64,000 nt of DNA from Streptomyces sp. V3I8 (GCF_030817535.1 NZ_JAUSZL010000002.1:2728001-2792000), one strand, 5' to 3'; shown: positions 9,286 through 18,198, counted from the first letter of the stretch. Numbers and translations: made by a program. Notes: generated by a model from the sequence alone, not told the origin.

Positions 9286-9333
9286 CACGCCTCGCACGCC
9301 CCATCCCCCCACCTTCCAGAAGGGCGGCGCACC

Positions 9334-11211
9334 ATGGGCATCTCCAGAAGACCCCTCCGGGTGGCCCGGCTCCTCCTCGCCGGGCTGCTCACGACGGCCG
9401 GTCTGACCACGGTCGGCGCCTCGCCGGCCCAGGCCGCGGGCGAGCAGGTCACCGCCTGGCTGACCACGACGGACGACTCCGGCGGCCGGCACGTCGTGCG
9501 GGGTCTGCAGGCGCAGACCCCGTTCGCGTTCCAGGCCGGCAGCGGCGGCTCCGGCGAGAACATCACCGTGGACGAGAACACCCGCTACCAGACCTTCTCC
9601 GGCGGCGGCGCGTCCTTCACGGACACCGCGGCCTGGCTGATGGACGGCAGCGGCGCCCTCTCCCAGGCGACCCGTGACGCGACCATGCGCAAGCTGTTCT
9701 CGCCGGCCGACGGCATCGGCCTGTCCTTCGTCCGCAACCCGATGGGCGGCTCCGACCTGGCCCGCTTCGGCTACACGTACGACGACGTGCCGGCCGGGCA
9801 GACCGACGCCGACCTCTCGGAGTTCTCGATCGCGCACGACCTCGAGGACGTGCTGCCGCTGACCAGACAGGCCAGGCAGCTCAACCCGGCCCTCACCCTG
9901 ATGGCCTCGCCGTGGACCGCGCCGGCCTGGATGAAGGACAACGGGCAGCTCAACGGCGGCTGGCTGAAGGCCGAGAACTACGGGGCGTACGCGAACTACT
10001 TCGTGAAGTACCTCCAGGCGTGGCGCGACCAGGGCGTGCCCGTCGACTACGTCAGCGCCCAGAACGAGCCGACCTGCTGCTCCGGCTACCCCTCGATGAG
10101 CTGGAACGGCTCCGGTCTCGCGTACTTCACCAAGAGTGAACTGCTGCCCAAACTGCAGGGCGCGGGCCTGTCCACGAAGGTGCTGGCCCACGACTGGAAC
10201 TGGGACACCTACGACGCGTACGCCGCCCAGGCGGTGGACGACGCGGCGGTCCGCTCGCACCCGAACTTCGGCGGGATCGCCTGGCACGGCTACGGCGGCG
10301 ACGTCGCCAAGCAGACCACGGTGCACAACCAGTACCCGCAGCTGGACGCCTTCGGCACCGAGCACTCCGGCGGCACCTGGATCGCCAACCAGCAGCGCGA
10401 GGACATGGGCAACATCATCGACTACACCCGCAACTGGGCGAAGTCGGTCACCAAGTGGTCGCTGGCCGTGGACCAGAACCGCGGTCCGCACAACGGCGGC
10501 TGCGGCACCTGCGACGGGCTGGTCACCGTGCACAACGGGGACTCCCGGCACGGGCAGGTCGACTACACGATCGAGTACTACACGATGGGCCACCTGACGA
10601 AGTTCGTGCGGCCCGGCGCCAGTCGCATCGCCTCCACGGCGAGCGCCTCCGTGCCGAACGTGGCGTGGCGCAACCCGGACGGGTCGAAGGCGCTGATCGC
10701 GTACAACGACGCGTCCGCGGCCAGGACGGTGACCGTCAACTGGGGTTCGCAGCACGCCACGTACTCGCTCCCCGGCAAGACATCGGCGACCTTCACCTGG
10801 TCCGGCGCGCAGTCGGGCGGCGGGGAGCGGTCGGGGGCGTTCGTGGGACTGGCGGGCAAGTGCCTGGACGTGGCGGGCGGTTCGGCGGCGAACGGGTCGG
10901 CCGTGCAGCTGTACGACTGCAACGGCTCGGCCGCGCAGAGCTGGACGGTCGGCGCGGACGGGTCGGTGCGGGCGCTGGGCAAGTGCCTCGACGTCACGTC
11001 GGCGTCGGTGTCCGACGGGGCGAAGGTGCAGCTCTACGACTGCAACGGGTCGGGGGCGCAGCGGTGGTCGTACAACGCGTCCACCGGTGACGTCGTGAAC
11101 GCGGCGGCGGACAAGTGCCTGGACGTGAGTGACAACGCGTCGGCGAACGGCGCGCGGACGCAGATCTGGTCGTGCACGGGGGCCGCCAACCAGAAGTGGC
11201 AGTTGCGCTAG
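9334..11211 (+). CDS. Secreted GH30 glycosidase with C-terminal ricin-type (CBM13) lectin domain
   Basis: A 625-aa exported enzyme. ATG 9334 follows GAAGGG and starts a Sec signal (cleavage near ASPAQA-A). The GH30 catalytic barrel covers about 75-400, with acid/base Glu245 (SAQNEP) and nucleophile Glu343 (FGTEHSGGTW). A small beta-sandwich completes the fold to about 490. Residues 501-625 are a CBM13 trefoil with three KCLDV starts and QxW endings (AQSW, AQRW, NQKW). GH30 members cleave beta-1,6-glucan, beta-1,6-galactan, xylan or glucosylceramide; the sequence does not decide among them, though beta-1,6-linked polymers are common for this architecture. Its divergent GH3 neighbour could finish the oligosaccharides. 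Confidence 0.93.
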   Translation: MGISRRPLRVARLLLAGLLTTAGLTTVGASPAQAAGEQVTAWLTTTDDSGGRHVVRGLQAQTPFAFQAGSGGSGENITVDENTRYQTFSGGGASFTDTAAWLMDGSGALSQATRDATMRKLFSPADGIGLSFVRNPMGGSDLARFGYTYDDVPAGQTDADLSEFSIAHDLEDVLPLTRQARQLNPALTLMASPWTAPAWMKDNGQLNGGWLKAENYGAYANYFVKYLQAWRDQGVPVDYVSAQNEPTCCSGYPSMSWNGSGLAYFTKSELLPKLQGAGLSTKVLAHDWNWDTYDAYAAQAVDDAAVRSHPNFGGIAWHGYGGDVAKQTTVHNQYPQLDAFGTEHSGGTWIANQQREDMGNIIDYTRNWAKSVTKWSLAVDQNRGPHNGGCGTCDGLVTVHNGDSRHGQVDYTIEYYTMGHLTKFVRPGASRIASTASASVPNVAWRNPDGSKALIAYNDASAARTVTVNWGSQHATYSLPGKTSATFTWSGAQSGGGERSGAFVGLAGKCLDVAGGSAANGSAVQLYDCNGSAAQSWTVGADGSVRALGKCLDVTSASVSDGAKVQLYDCNGSGAQRWSYNASTGDVVNAAADKCLDVSDNASANGARTQIWSCTGAANQKWQLR

Positions 11212-11248
11212 CCGTCCCCTGGGCCCCGCCCCCCGATCCCCGGTCCCC

Positions 11249-11288
11249 GAGCGCCGGACGGGCCGAGTTCCCGGCCCGTCCGGCGCTC
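11249..11288. terminator. Bidirectional terminator (17-bp perfect stem)
   Basis: The arms 11249-11265 (GAGCGCCGGACGGGCCG) and 11272-11288 are exact complements with a 6-nt loop. It separates the convergent GH30 and cimA genes. Confidence 0.85.
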
Positions 11289-11293
11289 GCGGG

Positions 11294-12898
11294 CTACGCG
11301 GCCGGTTCGACGCCCGCCCGCAGCAGGCCGTACGTGTACGCGTCCTCCAGCGCCTGCCACGACGCCGCGATGACGTTCTCGGCGACGCCGACCGTCGACC
11401 ACTCCCCCGCCCCGTCCGACGTCGAGATGAGCACCCGCGTCGTGGACTGCGTCCCGTGCTTGCCCTCCAGGATGCGGACCTTGTAGTCGACCAGCCCCAG
11501 CTTGGCGAGCTGCGGGTACAGCTTCTCCAGGGCCACCCGCAGGGCCCGGTCGAGCGCGTTGACCGGGCCGTTGCCCTCCGCCGTGGCGACGATCCGCTCT
11601 CCCTTGGCGAAGAGTTTGACCGTGGCCTCGTTCGCGTGGCTCCCGTCGGGCCGGTCCTCGACGATGGCCCGCCAGGACTCGACCTCGAAGTACTTGCGGG
11701 CCCTCCCCTCGGCCTCCGCCCGCAGCAGCAGCTCGAAGGAGGCGTCCGCGGCCTCGTACGTGTAGCCCCTGAGCTCGCGCTCCTTGACCCGGTCCACGAC
11801 CCGGCCGATCAGCTCGCGGTCGCCGCCCAGGTCGACGCCGAGCTCCTTGCCCTTGAGCTCGATGGAGGCGCGGCCCGCCATGTCGGAGACGAGCATCCGC
11901 ATCGTGTTGCCGACCTGCTCGGGGTCGATGTGCTGGTACAGGTCCGGGTCGACCTTGATGGCCGAGGCGTGCAGGCCCGCCTTGTGGGCGAAGGCCGAGA
12001 CACCGACGTACGGCTGGTGCGTGGACGGGGTGAGGTTCACGACCTCGGCGATGGCGTGCGAGATGCGGGTCATCTCGGACAGCGCACCGTCGGGCAGGAC
12101 CTTCTTGCCGTACTTGAGCTCCAGGGCGGCGACGACGGGGAACAGGTTGGAGTTGCCGACGCGCTCGCCGTAGCCGTTCGCCGTGCACTGGACGTGGGTC
12201 GCGCCCGCGTCGACGGCGGCGAGGGTGTTGGCGACGGCGCAGCCGGTGTCGTCCTGCGCGTGGATGCCCAGGCGTGCCCCGGTGTCGGCGAGGACGGTGG
12301 CGACGACGGCCTGGACCTGCGCGGGCAGCATGCCGCCGTTGGTGTCGCACAGGACGACCACGTCGGCGCCGGCCTCCGCGGCGGCCCGGACGACGGCCTT
12401 CGCGTACTGCGGGTTCGCGCGGTAGCCGTCGAAGAAGTGCTCGCAGTCGACGAAGACCCGGCGGCCCTGCGCGACCAGGTAGGAGACGGTGTCGCGGACC
12501 ATCTCCAGGTTCTCGTCGAGGGTCGTGCGCAGGGCCAGTTCGACATGGCGGTCGTGGGACTTGGCGACGAGGGTGACGACGGGCGCGCCGGACGCGACGA
12601 GCGCTTTGACCTGCGGGTCCTCGCTCGCCCTGCCGCCGGCCCGGCGGGTGGCCCCGAAGGCGACGAGCTGGGCGTGCCTGAAGTCGATCTCCTGCTGGGC
12701 GCGGGCGAAGAACTCGGTGTCGCGCGGGTTCGCACCGGGCCATCCGCCCTCGATGAAGCCCACGCCGAAGTCGTCCAGGTGCCGTGCGATGGCCAGCTTG
12801 TCCGCGACGGTGAGGTTGATGCCCTCACGCTGCGCGCCGTCGCGCAGGGTGGTGTCGAAGACGTGGAACGAATCGTCGAGCTCGCTGGTTTCGGTCAT
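11294..12898 (-). CDS. cimA: (R)-citramalate synthase
   Basis: A 534-aa DRE-TIM metallolyase. ATG 12896-12898 is chosen: AGGAG lies 11 nt upstream and the product starts MTETSELDDSFHVFDTTLRDG. The open frame continues 87 codons further upstream, but that stretch contains an attenuator hairpin. R19-D20-G, the GGWPGANPRD loop and HAQDDTGCA match the citramalate/isopropylmalate synthase fold, and residues from about 405 form the LeuA-type allosteric domain. The enzyme condenses acetyl-CoA with pyruvate to give (R)-citramalate, feeding 2-ketobutyrate and isoleucine without threonine. Isoleucine feedback through the C-terminal domain is expected from the family. 2-isopropylmalate synthase activity is the alternative, but the CimA-type length and motifs favour this call. 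Confidence 0.9.
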   Translation of the reverse strand: MTETSELDDSFHVFDTTLRDGAQREGINLTVADKLAIARHLDDFGVGFIEGGWPGANPRDTEFFARAQQEIDFRHAQLVAFGATRRAGGRASEDPQVKALVASGAPVVTLVAKSHDRHVELALRTTLDENLEMVRDTVSYLVAQGRRVFVDCEHFFDGYRANPQYAKAVVRAAAEAGADVVVLCDTNGGMLPAQVQAVVATVLADTGARLGIHAQDDTGCAVANTLAAVDAGATHVQCTANGYGERVGNSNLFPVVAALELKYGKKVLPDGALSEMTRISHAIAEVVNLTPSTHQPYVGVSAFAHKAGLHASAIKVDPDLYQHIDPEQVGNTMRMLVSDMAGRASIELKGKELGVDLGGDRELIGRVVDRVKERELRGYTYEAADASFELLLRAEAEGRARKYFEVESWRAIVEDRPDGSHANEATVKLFAKGERIVATAEGNGPVNALDRALRVALEKLYPQLAKLGLVDYKVRILEGKHGTQSTTRVLISTSDGAGEWSTVGVAENVIAASWQALEDAYTYGLLRAGVEPAA

Positions 12899-13012
12899 GG
12901 GTCTCAAGGCTCCTGAGGATTGGATCTCGGTCGGTACCGGAATGACCGGTTCCACCGTCCTCGTATGGTCCCTCGCGCTCTCGCCTCCGGCTGGGGGTGG
13001 GCCAGAAAAGCG

Positions 13013-13037
13013 AAAAACCCCTCGCGGGTGCGAGAGG
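13013..13037 (-). terminator. Attenuator hairpin in the cimA leader
   Basis: On the minus strand CCTCTCGC and GCGAGGGG pair across an ACCC loop (one mismatch) and are followed by five U residues (13013-13017), a classical intrinsic terminator about 115 nt before the cimA ATG. Together with the Ile-rich micro-ORF upstream this looks like transcription attenuation. Confidence 0.7.
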
Positions 13038-13092
13038 TTAGCGCGCGGGTCGAAGACGACGGTGTCCACCCGTACCTGGTCGTACGTGGTGG

Positions 13093-13128
13093 TCACTGCG
13101 GACCGGCGCGCCTGCTGCCAATAATCAT
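13093..13128 (-). CDS. Putative cimA leader peptide MIIGSRRAGPQ
   Basis: A 12-codon micro-ORF (ATG 13128, TGA 13093-13095) whose second and third codons are both ATT, a very rare Ile codon in this genome. It lies 55 nt before the attenuator hairpin, the geometry expected if stalling at scarce Ile-tRNA controls hairpin formation. Weak point: no Shine-Dalgarno is evident directly upstream. AGGAGG occurs about 35 nt earlier, next to a GTG (13159) in the cimA frame, so that reading is the competing interpretation. Confidence 0.45.
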   Translation of the reverse strand: MIIGSRRAGPQ

Positions 13129-13309
13129 GGCGGACGAGAGCACGCAGGCAGTCTGGCACAGACCTCCTGCGCGCTCACCGTCCGTCTCAGGATGCGAGCA
13201 CTCGGTGGATCACCGCGGGAACGCCGGGCCGCTCGGCCGGTCCGGCCGTCCCCCGTGGCCCCGGGGGTGCCGAGGCCGGCTCGTACCGCGTCGGCGGTCC
13301 TGGGTTGCT

Positions 13310-13343
13310 CGCGCAGTTCCCCGCGCCCCTGAGGGGCGCGGGG
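13310..13343. repeat. Dispersed intergenic element, copy B (reverse), acting as hairpin after ilvE
   Basis: The element core is inverted here (CGCAGTTCCCCGCGCCCCT) and is immediately followed by its complement, so CCCCGCGCCCCT (13319-13330) pairs with AGGGGCGCGGGG (13332-13343). The structure lies 33 bp past the ilvE stop and probably terminates it. The rest of 12,899-13,375 contains the cimA leader and promoter and no other gene. Confidence 0.7.
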
Positions 13344-13375
13344 CCGGGAGGGGCGCGGGGCCCCTGCGGGCCGGG

Positions 13376-14464
13376 TCAGCCCAGGTCGTGCATCCAGGCG
13401 TGCTTGTCCTCGGCGACACCGCGCTGGATGTCGAGGAGCGCCTCGCGGAGCTTCAGGGTGACCTCGCCGGGGCCGCCGTCGCCCTGCCGCCACTCGCCGG
13501 CGTTGCTCTTCACCGTGCCGACGGGGGTGATGACGGCCGCGGTGCCGCAGGCGAAGACCTCGGTGAGGGTGCCGTTCTCCGCGTCGCGCTTCCACTGGTC
13601 GCTGGAGATGCGGGCCTGCTCGGAGCCGTAACCGAGGTCGCGGGCGACCGTGAGGAGCGAGTCGCGGGTGACGCCCTCCAGGATGGAACCGCTCAGGGTG
13701 GGCGTGACGATCCTGTCCCCGTACACGAAGTACAGGTTCATGCCGCCCAGCTCCTCGACCCACTTGTGCTCGACGGCGTCGAGGTAGCAGACCTGGTCGC
13801 AGCCCTTGGCCGCGGCCTCGGCCTGGGCGAGCAGGGACGCGGCGTAGTTGCCGCCGGTCTTGGCGTCGCCCACCCCGCCCGGGACGGCGCGCACCCGGTC
13901 CTCGGAGAGCCAGATGGAGACGGGCTTCACACCACCGGGGAAGTAGGCGCCGGCGGGAGACGCGATCACGATGAAGAGGTACTCGTTCGCGGGCCGCACC
14001 CCCAGGCCGACCTCGGTCGCGATCATGAAGGGGCGCAGGTAGAGCGACTCCTCGCCGCCGTGCGCCGGCACCCATGCCTGGTCCTGCCGGACCAGCACGT
14101 CGCAGGCCTCGATGAAGGTCTCGACGGGCAGCTCGGGCATGGCCAGGCGCCGGGCGGAGGACTGGAAGCGCAGGGCGTTGCGGTCCGGGCGGAACGTGGC
14201 GACCGACCCGTCGGGCTGCCGGTAGGCCTTCAGCCCTTCGAAGATCTCCTGCGCGTAGTGCAGGACGTTGGTCGCCGGGTCGAGGGAGAGCGGTCCGTAC
14301 GGCGTGAGCTGTCCGTCGTGCCAGCCACGGCCCTCCGTCCACTTGATCGTCACCATGTGGTCGGTGAAGTGGCGGCCGAAGCCTGGGCTGGCCAGGATCG
14401 CCTCGCGCTCCGCTGCGGACAGCGGGGTCGCCGAGGGCTTGAGCTCGATCGTGGGCGTCGTCAT
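13376..14464 (-). CDS. ilvE: Branched-chain amino acid aminotransferase
   Basis: A 362-aa fold-type IV PLP enzyme. ATG 14462-14464 has AAGGA 10 nt upstream; a frame extension of 15 codons upstream lacks a ribosome site. Lys202 in [10 protein letters not shown] is the PLP-binding lysine, and [15 protein letters not shown] and [10 protein letters not shown] are hallmark BCAT strings. It interconverts Val, Leu and Ile with their 2-oxo acids using 2-oxoglutarate/glutamate, the last step of synthesis and first step of breakdown. It lies downstream of leuB on the same strand, but a strong terminator separates them, so it should have its own promoter in 14,465-14,686. Confidence 0.96.
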   Translation of the reverse strand: MTTPTIELKPSATPLSAAEREAILASPGFGRHFTDHMVTIKWTEGRGWHDGQLTPYGPLSLDPATNVLHYAQEIFEGLKAYRQPDGSVATFRPDRNALRFQSSARRLAMPELPVETFIEACDVLVRQDQAWVPAHGGEESLYLRPFMIATEVGLGVRPANEYLFIVIASPAGAYFPGGVKPVSIWLSEDRVRAVPGGVGDAKTGGNYAASLLAQAEAAAKGCDQVCYLDAVEHKWVEELGGMNLYFVYGDRIVTPTLSGSILEGVTRDSLLTVARDLGYGSEQARISSDQWKRDAENGTLTEVFACGTAAVITPVGTVKSNAGEWRQGDGGPGEVTLKLREALLDIQRGVAEDKHAWMHDLG

Positions 14465-14686
14465 GAGTGGTTTGTCCTTCACCGGTTGTGTGTGACGGGC
14501 CGCGCTCACGCCCGTACTGCCAGTGGCCAGTGCGAGGACGTCCGAGCATTCCCTCGTCCGCGGCTCCGCGTTCGATTATCGCGCGGGGTGAGCCGAATGG
14601 GGCACCACCCGTGCCATGAAGGTCACGAGGGGCGAAAGGGTGTGAATGCGGCCCGGGATCGATGGTGACACCCGGCGGGGCATACG

Positions 14687-14720
14687 AAAAGCCGCCGGGT
14701 GCGGATGCGACCCGGCGGCT
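14687..14720 (-). terminator. Intrinsic terminator of leuB
   Basis: AGCCGCCGGGT (14690-14700) and ACCCGGCGGCT (14710-14720) form a perfect 11-bp stem. On the minus strand it is followed by TTTT (14687-14690), 18 nt after the leuB stop. Confidence 0.8.
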
Positions 14721-14737
14721 GGGATGGTACCGGCGGG

Positions 14738-15778
14738 TCAGCCGGATACTCGGGCGGCGAGCGCGTCGCCGATCTCCTCGGTCGTACGGGTCGTGGTGCC
14801 GCGCTCCGCGAGGTCCGCGGAGACGGCGTCCTCGATGCGGGCGGCCTCGGTCTCGTAGCCGAGGTGACGCAGCAGGAGGGCGACGGACAGCACGGTGGCG
14901 CTGGGGTCGGCCTTGCCCTGGCCCGCGATGTCCGGGGCCGAGCCGTGCACCGGCTCGAACATGGACGGGAACTCGCCGCTCGGGTTGATGTTGCCGGAGG
15001 CGGCGACGCCGATGCCGCCGGAGACGGCCGCGGCGAGGTCGGTGATGATGTCGCCGAAGAGGTTGTCGGTGACGATGACGTCGAAGCGGGCGGGGTCCGT
15101 GACGAGGTAGATCGTCGCGGCGTCCACGTGGATGTAGTCCGTGGTGACCTCGGGGAACTCCTCGGCCACCTTGTTGAAGACGTTCGTCCACAGGTGGCCC
15201 GCGAAGGTCAGCACGTTGTTCTTGTGGACCAGCGTGAGCTTCTTGCGGGGGCGGGCCTGGGCACGGGCGAACGCGTCGCGCACGACGCGCTCGACACCGA
15301 AGGCCGTGTTCACGGAGACCTCGGTGGCGACCTCGTGCGGGGTGCCCGTGCGGATCGTGCCGCCGTTGCCGGTGTACGGGCCCTCGGTGCCCTCGCGGAC
15401 GACGACGAAGTCGATCTCCGGCTGGCCGGCGAGCGGGGTGGCGACCCCCGGCAGCAGCTTCGACGGACGCAGGTTGACGTGGTGGTCGAAGGCGAAACGC
15501 AGTTTGAGCAGGAAGCCGCGCTCCAGGACACCGGACGGGACCGACGGGTCGCCGATCGCGCCGAGCAGGATGGCGTCGTGCCGCTTCAGCGCGTCCAGGT
15601 CGGCCTCGGTGAGGGTCTCACCGGTCGCGTGGTAGCGACGGGCGCCGAAGTCGAACTCCCTGGTCTCCAGCTTCACGTCCTGCGGCAGGACGGCGAGGAG
15701 GACCTTGAGGCCTTGGGCCACGACTTCCTGGCCGATGCCGTCACCGGGGATCACTGCGAGATCGATGCTGCGAGACAT
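14738..15778 (-). CDS. leuB: 3-isopropylmalate dehydrogenase
   Basis: A 346-aa beta-decarboxylating dehydrogenase. [64 protein letters not shown] and [14 protein letters not shown] are the family signature segments, including the Mg-binding Asp residues. It oxidises (2R,3S)-3-isopropylmalate with NAD+ in leucine synthesis. In a CimA route it could also oxidise the 3-methylmalate analogue toward 2-ketobutyrate, which makes the nearby cimA meaningful. It is divergent from the phosphatase lipoprotein gene across 153 bp. Confidence 0.96.
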   Translation of the reverse strand: MSRSIDLAVIPGDGIGQEVVAQGLKVLLAVLPQDVKLETREFDFGARRYHATGETLTEADLDALKRHDAILLGAIGDPSVPSGVLERGFLLKLRFAFDHHVNLRPSKLLPGVATPLAGQPEIDFVVVREGTEGPYTGNGGTIRTGTPHEVATEVSVNTAFGVERVVRDAFARAQARPRKKLTLVHKNNVLTFAGHLWTNVFNKVAEEFPEVTTDYIHVDAATIYLVTDPARFDVIVTDNLFGDIITDLAAAVSGGIGVAASGNINPSGEFPSMFEPVHGSAPDIAGQGKADPSATVLSVALLLRHLGYETEAARIEDAVSADLAERGTTTRTTEEIGDALAARVSG

Positions 15779-15817
15779 GTCGGCACCCTACCCCTCGTCC
15801 CACGGGATGACATGGGG

Positions 15818-15834
15818 TGTCCGTCATCCGGACA
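15818..15834. promoter_or_regulatory. Inverted repeat TGTCCG-N5-CGGACA
   Basis: A perfect 6-bp dyad with a 5-bp spacer lies in the leuB/phosphatase divergent promoter region, 40 bp upstream of leuB and about 100 bp upstream of the phosphatase start. It could be an operator; the regulator is unknown. Confidence 0.35.
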
Positions 15835-15931
15835 AGGGCGGGTGGCGGACACCGGCGCGCGCATCGATCCGTCGGCTGCCGTTCACCCGGACGCCTGGCT
15901 GATGTCGGTGTGTGATGGGAAGTTCACCACC

Positions 15932-17542
15932 ATGAGCGCACCTCCCCCGGGGACACCCCCCGGACCTCCCGTTCCCGACGTCGGCATCCCGCCGCGGCTC
16001 GCCCGCCGGATGAGCATGGCGGAGCAGTACGAGTACCTGCGGACGAAATTCTCCCGCCGCCGCGCCCTGGTGAGCGCGGGCGCGGTGGCCGGCGGCCTGC
16101 TGACCGGCTGCTCGGGCTCCGGTTCCGGCACCGGCACGGCGACCCGTTCCGCCTCGCCGCTGACGGCCGGCTCCACGCCCACCGAACGGGTGGACGGCGC
16201 GGTCGTCACCCCCTTCGGCCGCCATCTCGCCTTCGGCGCCGACCCGAAGACCCAGATGCGGATCTCCTGGCAGGTGCCGCTCGCGGTCAGGAAGCCGTAC
16301 GTGCGGGTGGGGCTGCGGCCCGGGGAGCTGAGCCGGAGGATCGACGCCGAGGTGCGCGACCTGCACACGCCCGGGCTCCAGGGCGTACGGCTCGCCCTCG
16401 ACCAGTTCTACCTGCACGCGGCGCTGGACGGCCTGCAGCCCGGGACGACGTACTACTACGGCGTCGGGCACGAGGGGTTCGACCCGGCGTCCCGGGAACG
16501 GCGCGCCACGGTCGGGTCGTTCACCACGGCGCCCGCCCGCGCGCAGACGTTCGTGTTCACCGCCTTCGGCGACCAGGGCGTCACCCCCGACGCGCTCGCC
16601 AACGACAAGCTGATCCTCGGCCGCGAACCCGCCTTCCACCTGCACGCGGGCGACATCTGCTACGCGGACGTGACGGGCCACGGCAAGCGGTCCGACATCT
16701 ACGACCCGACCGCCTGGGACCTGTTCCTCAAGCAGACGGAGACCGTGGCGAGGACGGTCCCGTGGATGGTGACGACCGGCAACCACGACATGGAGGCCTG
16801 GTACTCGCCGAACGGCTACGGCGGCCAGTCGGCGCGCTTCACGCTGCCGGACAACGGCTTCGACGCGAAGAACGCCCCGGGCGTCTACTCCTTCACGTAC
16901 GGCAACGTCGGGATCGTGGCGCTGGACGCGAACGACGTGTCGTACGAGATCCCCGCCAACGAGGGCTACTCGGGCGGCCGGCAGACGGCCTGGCTCGACA
17001 GGCGGCTCGGGGAACTGCGCGGGCAGGTCGACTTCGTCGTGGTCTTCTTCCACCACTGCGCCTACTCGACGTCGACCCACGCCTCGGACGGAGGCGTACG
17101 CGACGCGTGGCTGCCGCTGTTCACCAAGCACCAGGTGGACCTGGTGATCAACGGCCACAACCACGTGTACGAGCGGACGGACGCCATCAGGAACGGCGGT
17201 GTGGGCAGGCCCGTGCCGGTCGGCGCGTCGACCGATCCGACGCGGGACGGGATCGTGTACGTCACCGCCGGCGGGGCGGGCAAGAGCCTGTACGGCTTCC
17301 CCTCAGGGGTGGAGGACAGCCACGAGGGGAAGGTCGCCGACCGCGAGTCCGTGGAGACCTACCACTGGACCCGGTCGAAGGACCAGAACCCCGACACCGT
17401 GGAGTGGTCGCGGGTGCGGTACACCGGCTACTCCTTCCTCTCCGTGGAGGCGCAGGCGGGCGCGACCCCCCGGCTCAAGGTGTCGGCGCTCGCGGAGAGC
17501 GGCAGGCGCATCGACCACTTCGAGGTGCGGCGCGGGGCGTGA
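15932..17542 (+). CDS. Purple acid phosphatase-like metallophosphoesterase, Tat lipoprotein
   Basis: A 536-aa exported protein. ATG 15932 follows GGGAAG; an in-frame ATG at 15902 is less well placed. FSRRRALVSAGAVAGGLLTGC combines a twin-arginine motif with a lipobox Cys, so it is probably a membrane-anchored lipoprotein. An Fn3-like purple-acid-phosphatase N-domain (about 95-190) precedes the phosphoesterase core. The metal motifs are in the family order: FGDQG, HAGDICYAD, TTGNHDME, FFHHCAY and GHNHVYER. These bind an Fe/Mn-type dinuclear centre and hydrolyse phosphate monoesters or diesters; the natural substrate is unknown. The 3' end encodes half of a terminator stem. PhoP control is plausible for such enzymes, but no PHO box was identified. 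Confidence 0.9.
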   Translation: MSAPPPGTPPGPPVPDVGIPPRLARRMSMAEQYEYLRTKFSRRRALVSAGAVAGGLLTGCSGSGSGTGTATRSASPLTAGSTPTERVDGAVVTPFGRHLAFGADPKTQMRISWQVPLAVRKPYVRVGLRPGELSRRIDAEVRDLHTPGLQGVRLALDQFYLHAALDGLQPGTTYYYGVGHEGFDPASRERRATVGSFTTAPARAQTFVFTAFGDQGVTPDALANDKLILGREPAFHLHAGDICYADVTGHGKRSDIYDPTAWDLFLKQTETVARTVPWMVTTGNHDMEAWYSPNGYGGQSARFTLPDNGFDAKNAPGVYSFTYGNVGIVALDANDVSYEIPANEGYSGGRQTAWLDRRLGELRGQVDFVVVFFHHCAYSTSTHASDGGVRDAWLPLFTKHQVDLVINGHNHVYERTDAIRNGGVGRPVPVGASTDPTRDGIVYVTAGGAGKSLYGFPSGVEDSHEGKVADRESVETYHWTRSKDQNPDTVEWSRVRYTGYSFLSVEAQAGATPRLKVSALAESGRRIDHFEVRRGA

Positions 17543-17557
17543 GGCCCCGCGCCGCAC
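17525..17557 (+). terminator. Terminator overlapping the phosphatase stop codon
   Basis: GTGCGGCGCGGGGC (17525-17538) and GCCCCGCGCCGCAC (17544-17557) pair perfectly over 14 bp. The loop carries the TGA stop, so coding sequence forms the left arm. Confidence 0.75.
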
Positions 17558-17606
17558 CGCGCGGGCGCGGCTCCCGGCTCGTGTGTCCGGTCGGCGACGG
17601 CGGGGC

Positions 17607-17735
17607 TCAGTGGCCCGTCGAGCCGCCGTTGTCCCGGCGGTCGAGGGCGCGCTGGAGCGCGGCGGCGGCGTTCTTGCGGTCGGACTCGCTGGTACGGGAG
17701 ACGTGGCGGACTCGGCGGACGGTCGTCTCGGCCAT
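17607..17735 (-). CDS. Small basic conserved Streptomyces protein (42 aa)
   Basis: ATG 17733-17735 has AGGAG 10 nt upstream. The 42-residue product starts MAETTVRRVRHVSRTSESDR and continues with an Ala-rich helix and a basic, polar end. It has no signal or membrane segment. I recognise the sequence style as a small hydrophilic protein conserved in Streptomyces, but know no function; the high Arg content would allow nucleic-acid binding. It is convergent with the phosphatase gene. A dyad that could be its operator lies about 200 bp upstream. Confidence 0.8.
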   Translation of the reverse strand: MAETTVRRVRHVSRTSESDRKNAAAALQRALDRRDNGGSTGH

Positions 17736-17930
17736 GATGAATCGACTCCTTGCCTCCGGCGGCGGACGCCGGACATGCGATGAGGGATTACGAGACGCCG
17801 GATGGGGCGGGGAGCGGCGCCGCAGGGGTTGCCTGCCAGGGGCTCCGGCTCACGACCGCCATTCGCTGGGTCGAGCGAGACGTTCGGCTGCTTCCACGCT
17901 AGGCGAGGAGCGCGCGTCTGTCTCCATGGT

Positions 17931-17948
17931 TAGTCGGACTTCCTACTA
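17931..17948. promoter_or_regulatory. 18-bp dyad TAGTCGGACTTCCTACTA
   Basis: The arms TAGTCGGA and TCCTACTA around a 2-bp centre match at 7 of 8 positions, a shape typical of dimeric repressor sites. It lies in the 463-bp gap 17,736-18,198 upstream of the 42-aa gene. The gap otherwise contains a repeat copy and the terminator of the proline operon. Confidence 0.4.
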
Positions 17949-18018
17949 TCTGAGACGGCGGATTGGCTCGCACTCTCCTGACCTGGTCTTTCCATGAGGA
18001 CGGTGACCCGTACCACTC

Positions 18019-18066
18019 AGGGGCGCGGGGAACCGCGCGCCCGGCCGCAGCCGGCCCGCGGACGAA
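18019..18066. repeat. Dispersed intergenic element, copy C
   Basis: AGGGGCGCGGGGAACCGCGC begins at 18019 (one base different from the core of copy A), followed by a CCGGCC-rich part and GCGGACGAA, as in copy A. Confidence 0.75.
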
Positions 18067-18097
18067 GGAACGCACAACCGCCGCAGGCCCACGCACG

Positions 18098-18138
18098 CCG
18101 CCCCCGGCCCGGAGGGGATGCTTCCGGGGCGGGGGCGG
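18098..18138 (-). terminator. Terminator of the proline catabolic operon
   Basis: The 17-nt arms 18098-18114 and 18122-18138 pair with one mismatch around a 7-nt loop (CCGCCCCCG... against ...CGGGGGCGG). It lies 60 bp past the stop of the P5C dehydrogenase gene. Confidence 0.6.
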
Positions 18139-18198
18139 TTCGGTGGGACGCCGGCCCGGGTGCGGGGGCGTCCCCGTTCGGGGAGGGGCGGAGGGGTC

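Noticed and set aside
12899..13159. 87-codon N-terminal extension of CimA
   Set aside because: The extension includes an intrinsic-terminator hairpin with U5 and has no family similarity; ATG 12898 has its own ribosome site. It is kept only as an alternative reading of the leader.
14699..15931. Long upstream frame of the phosphatase gene
   Set aside because: It is antisense to leuB, and the Tat signal begins only after ATG 15932.
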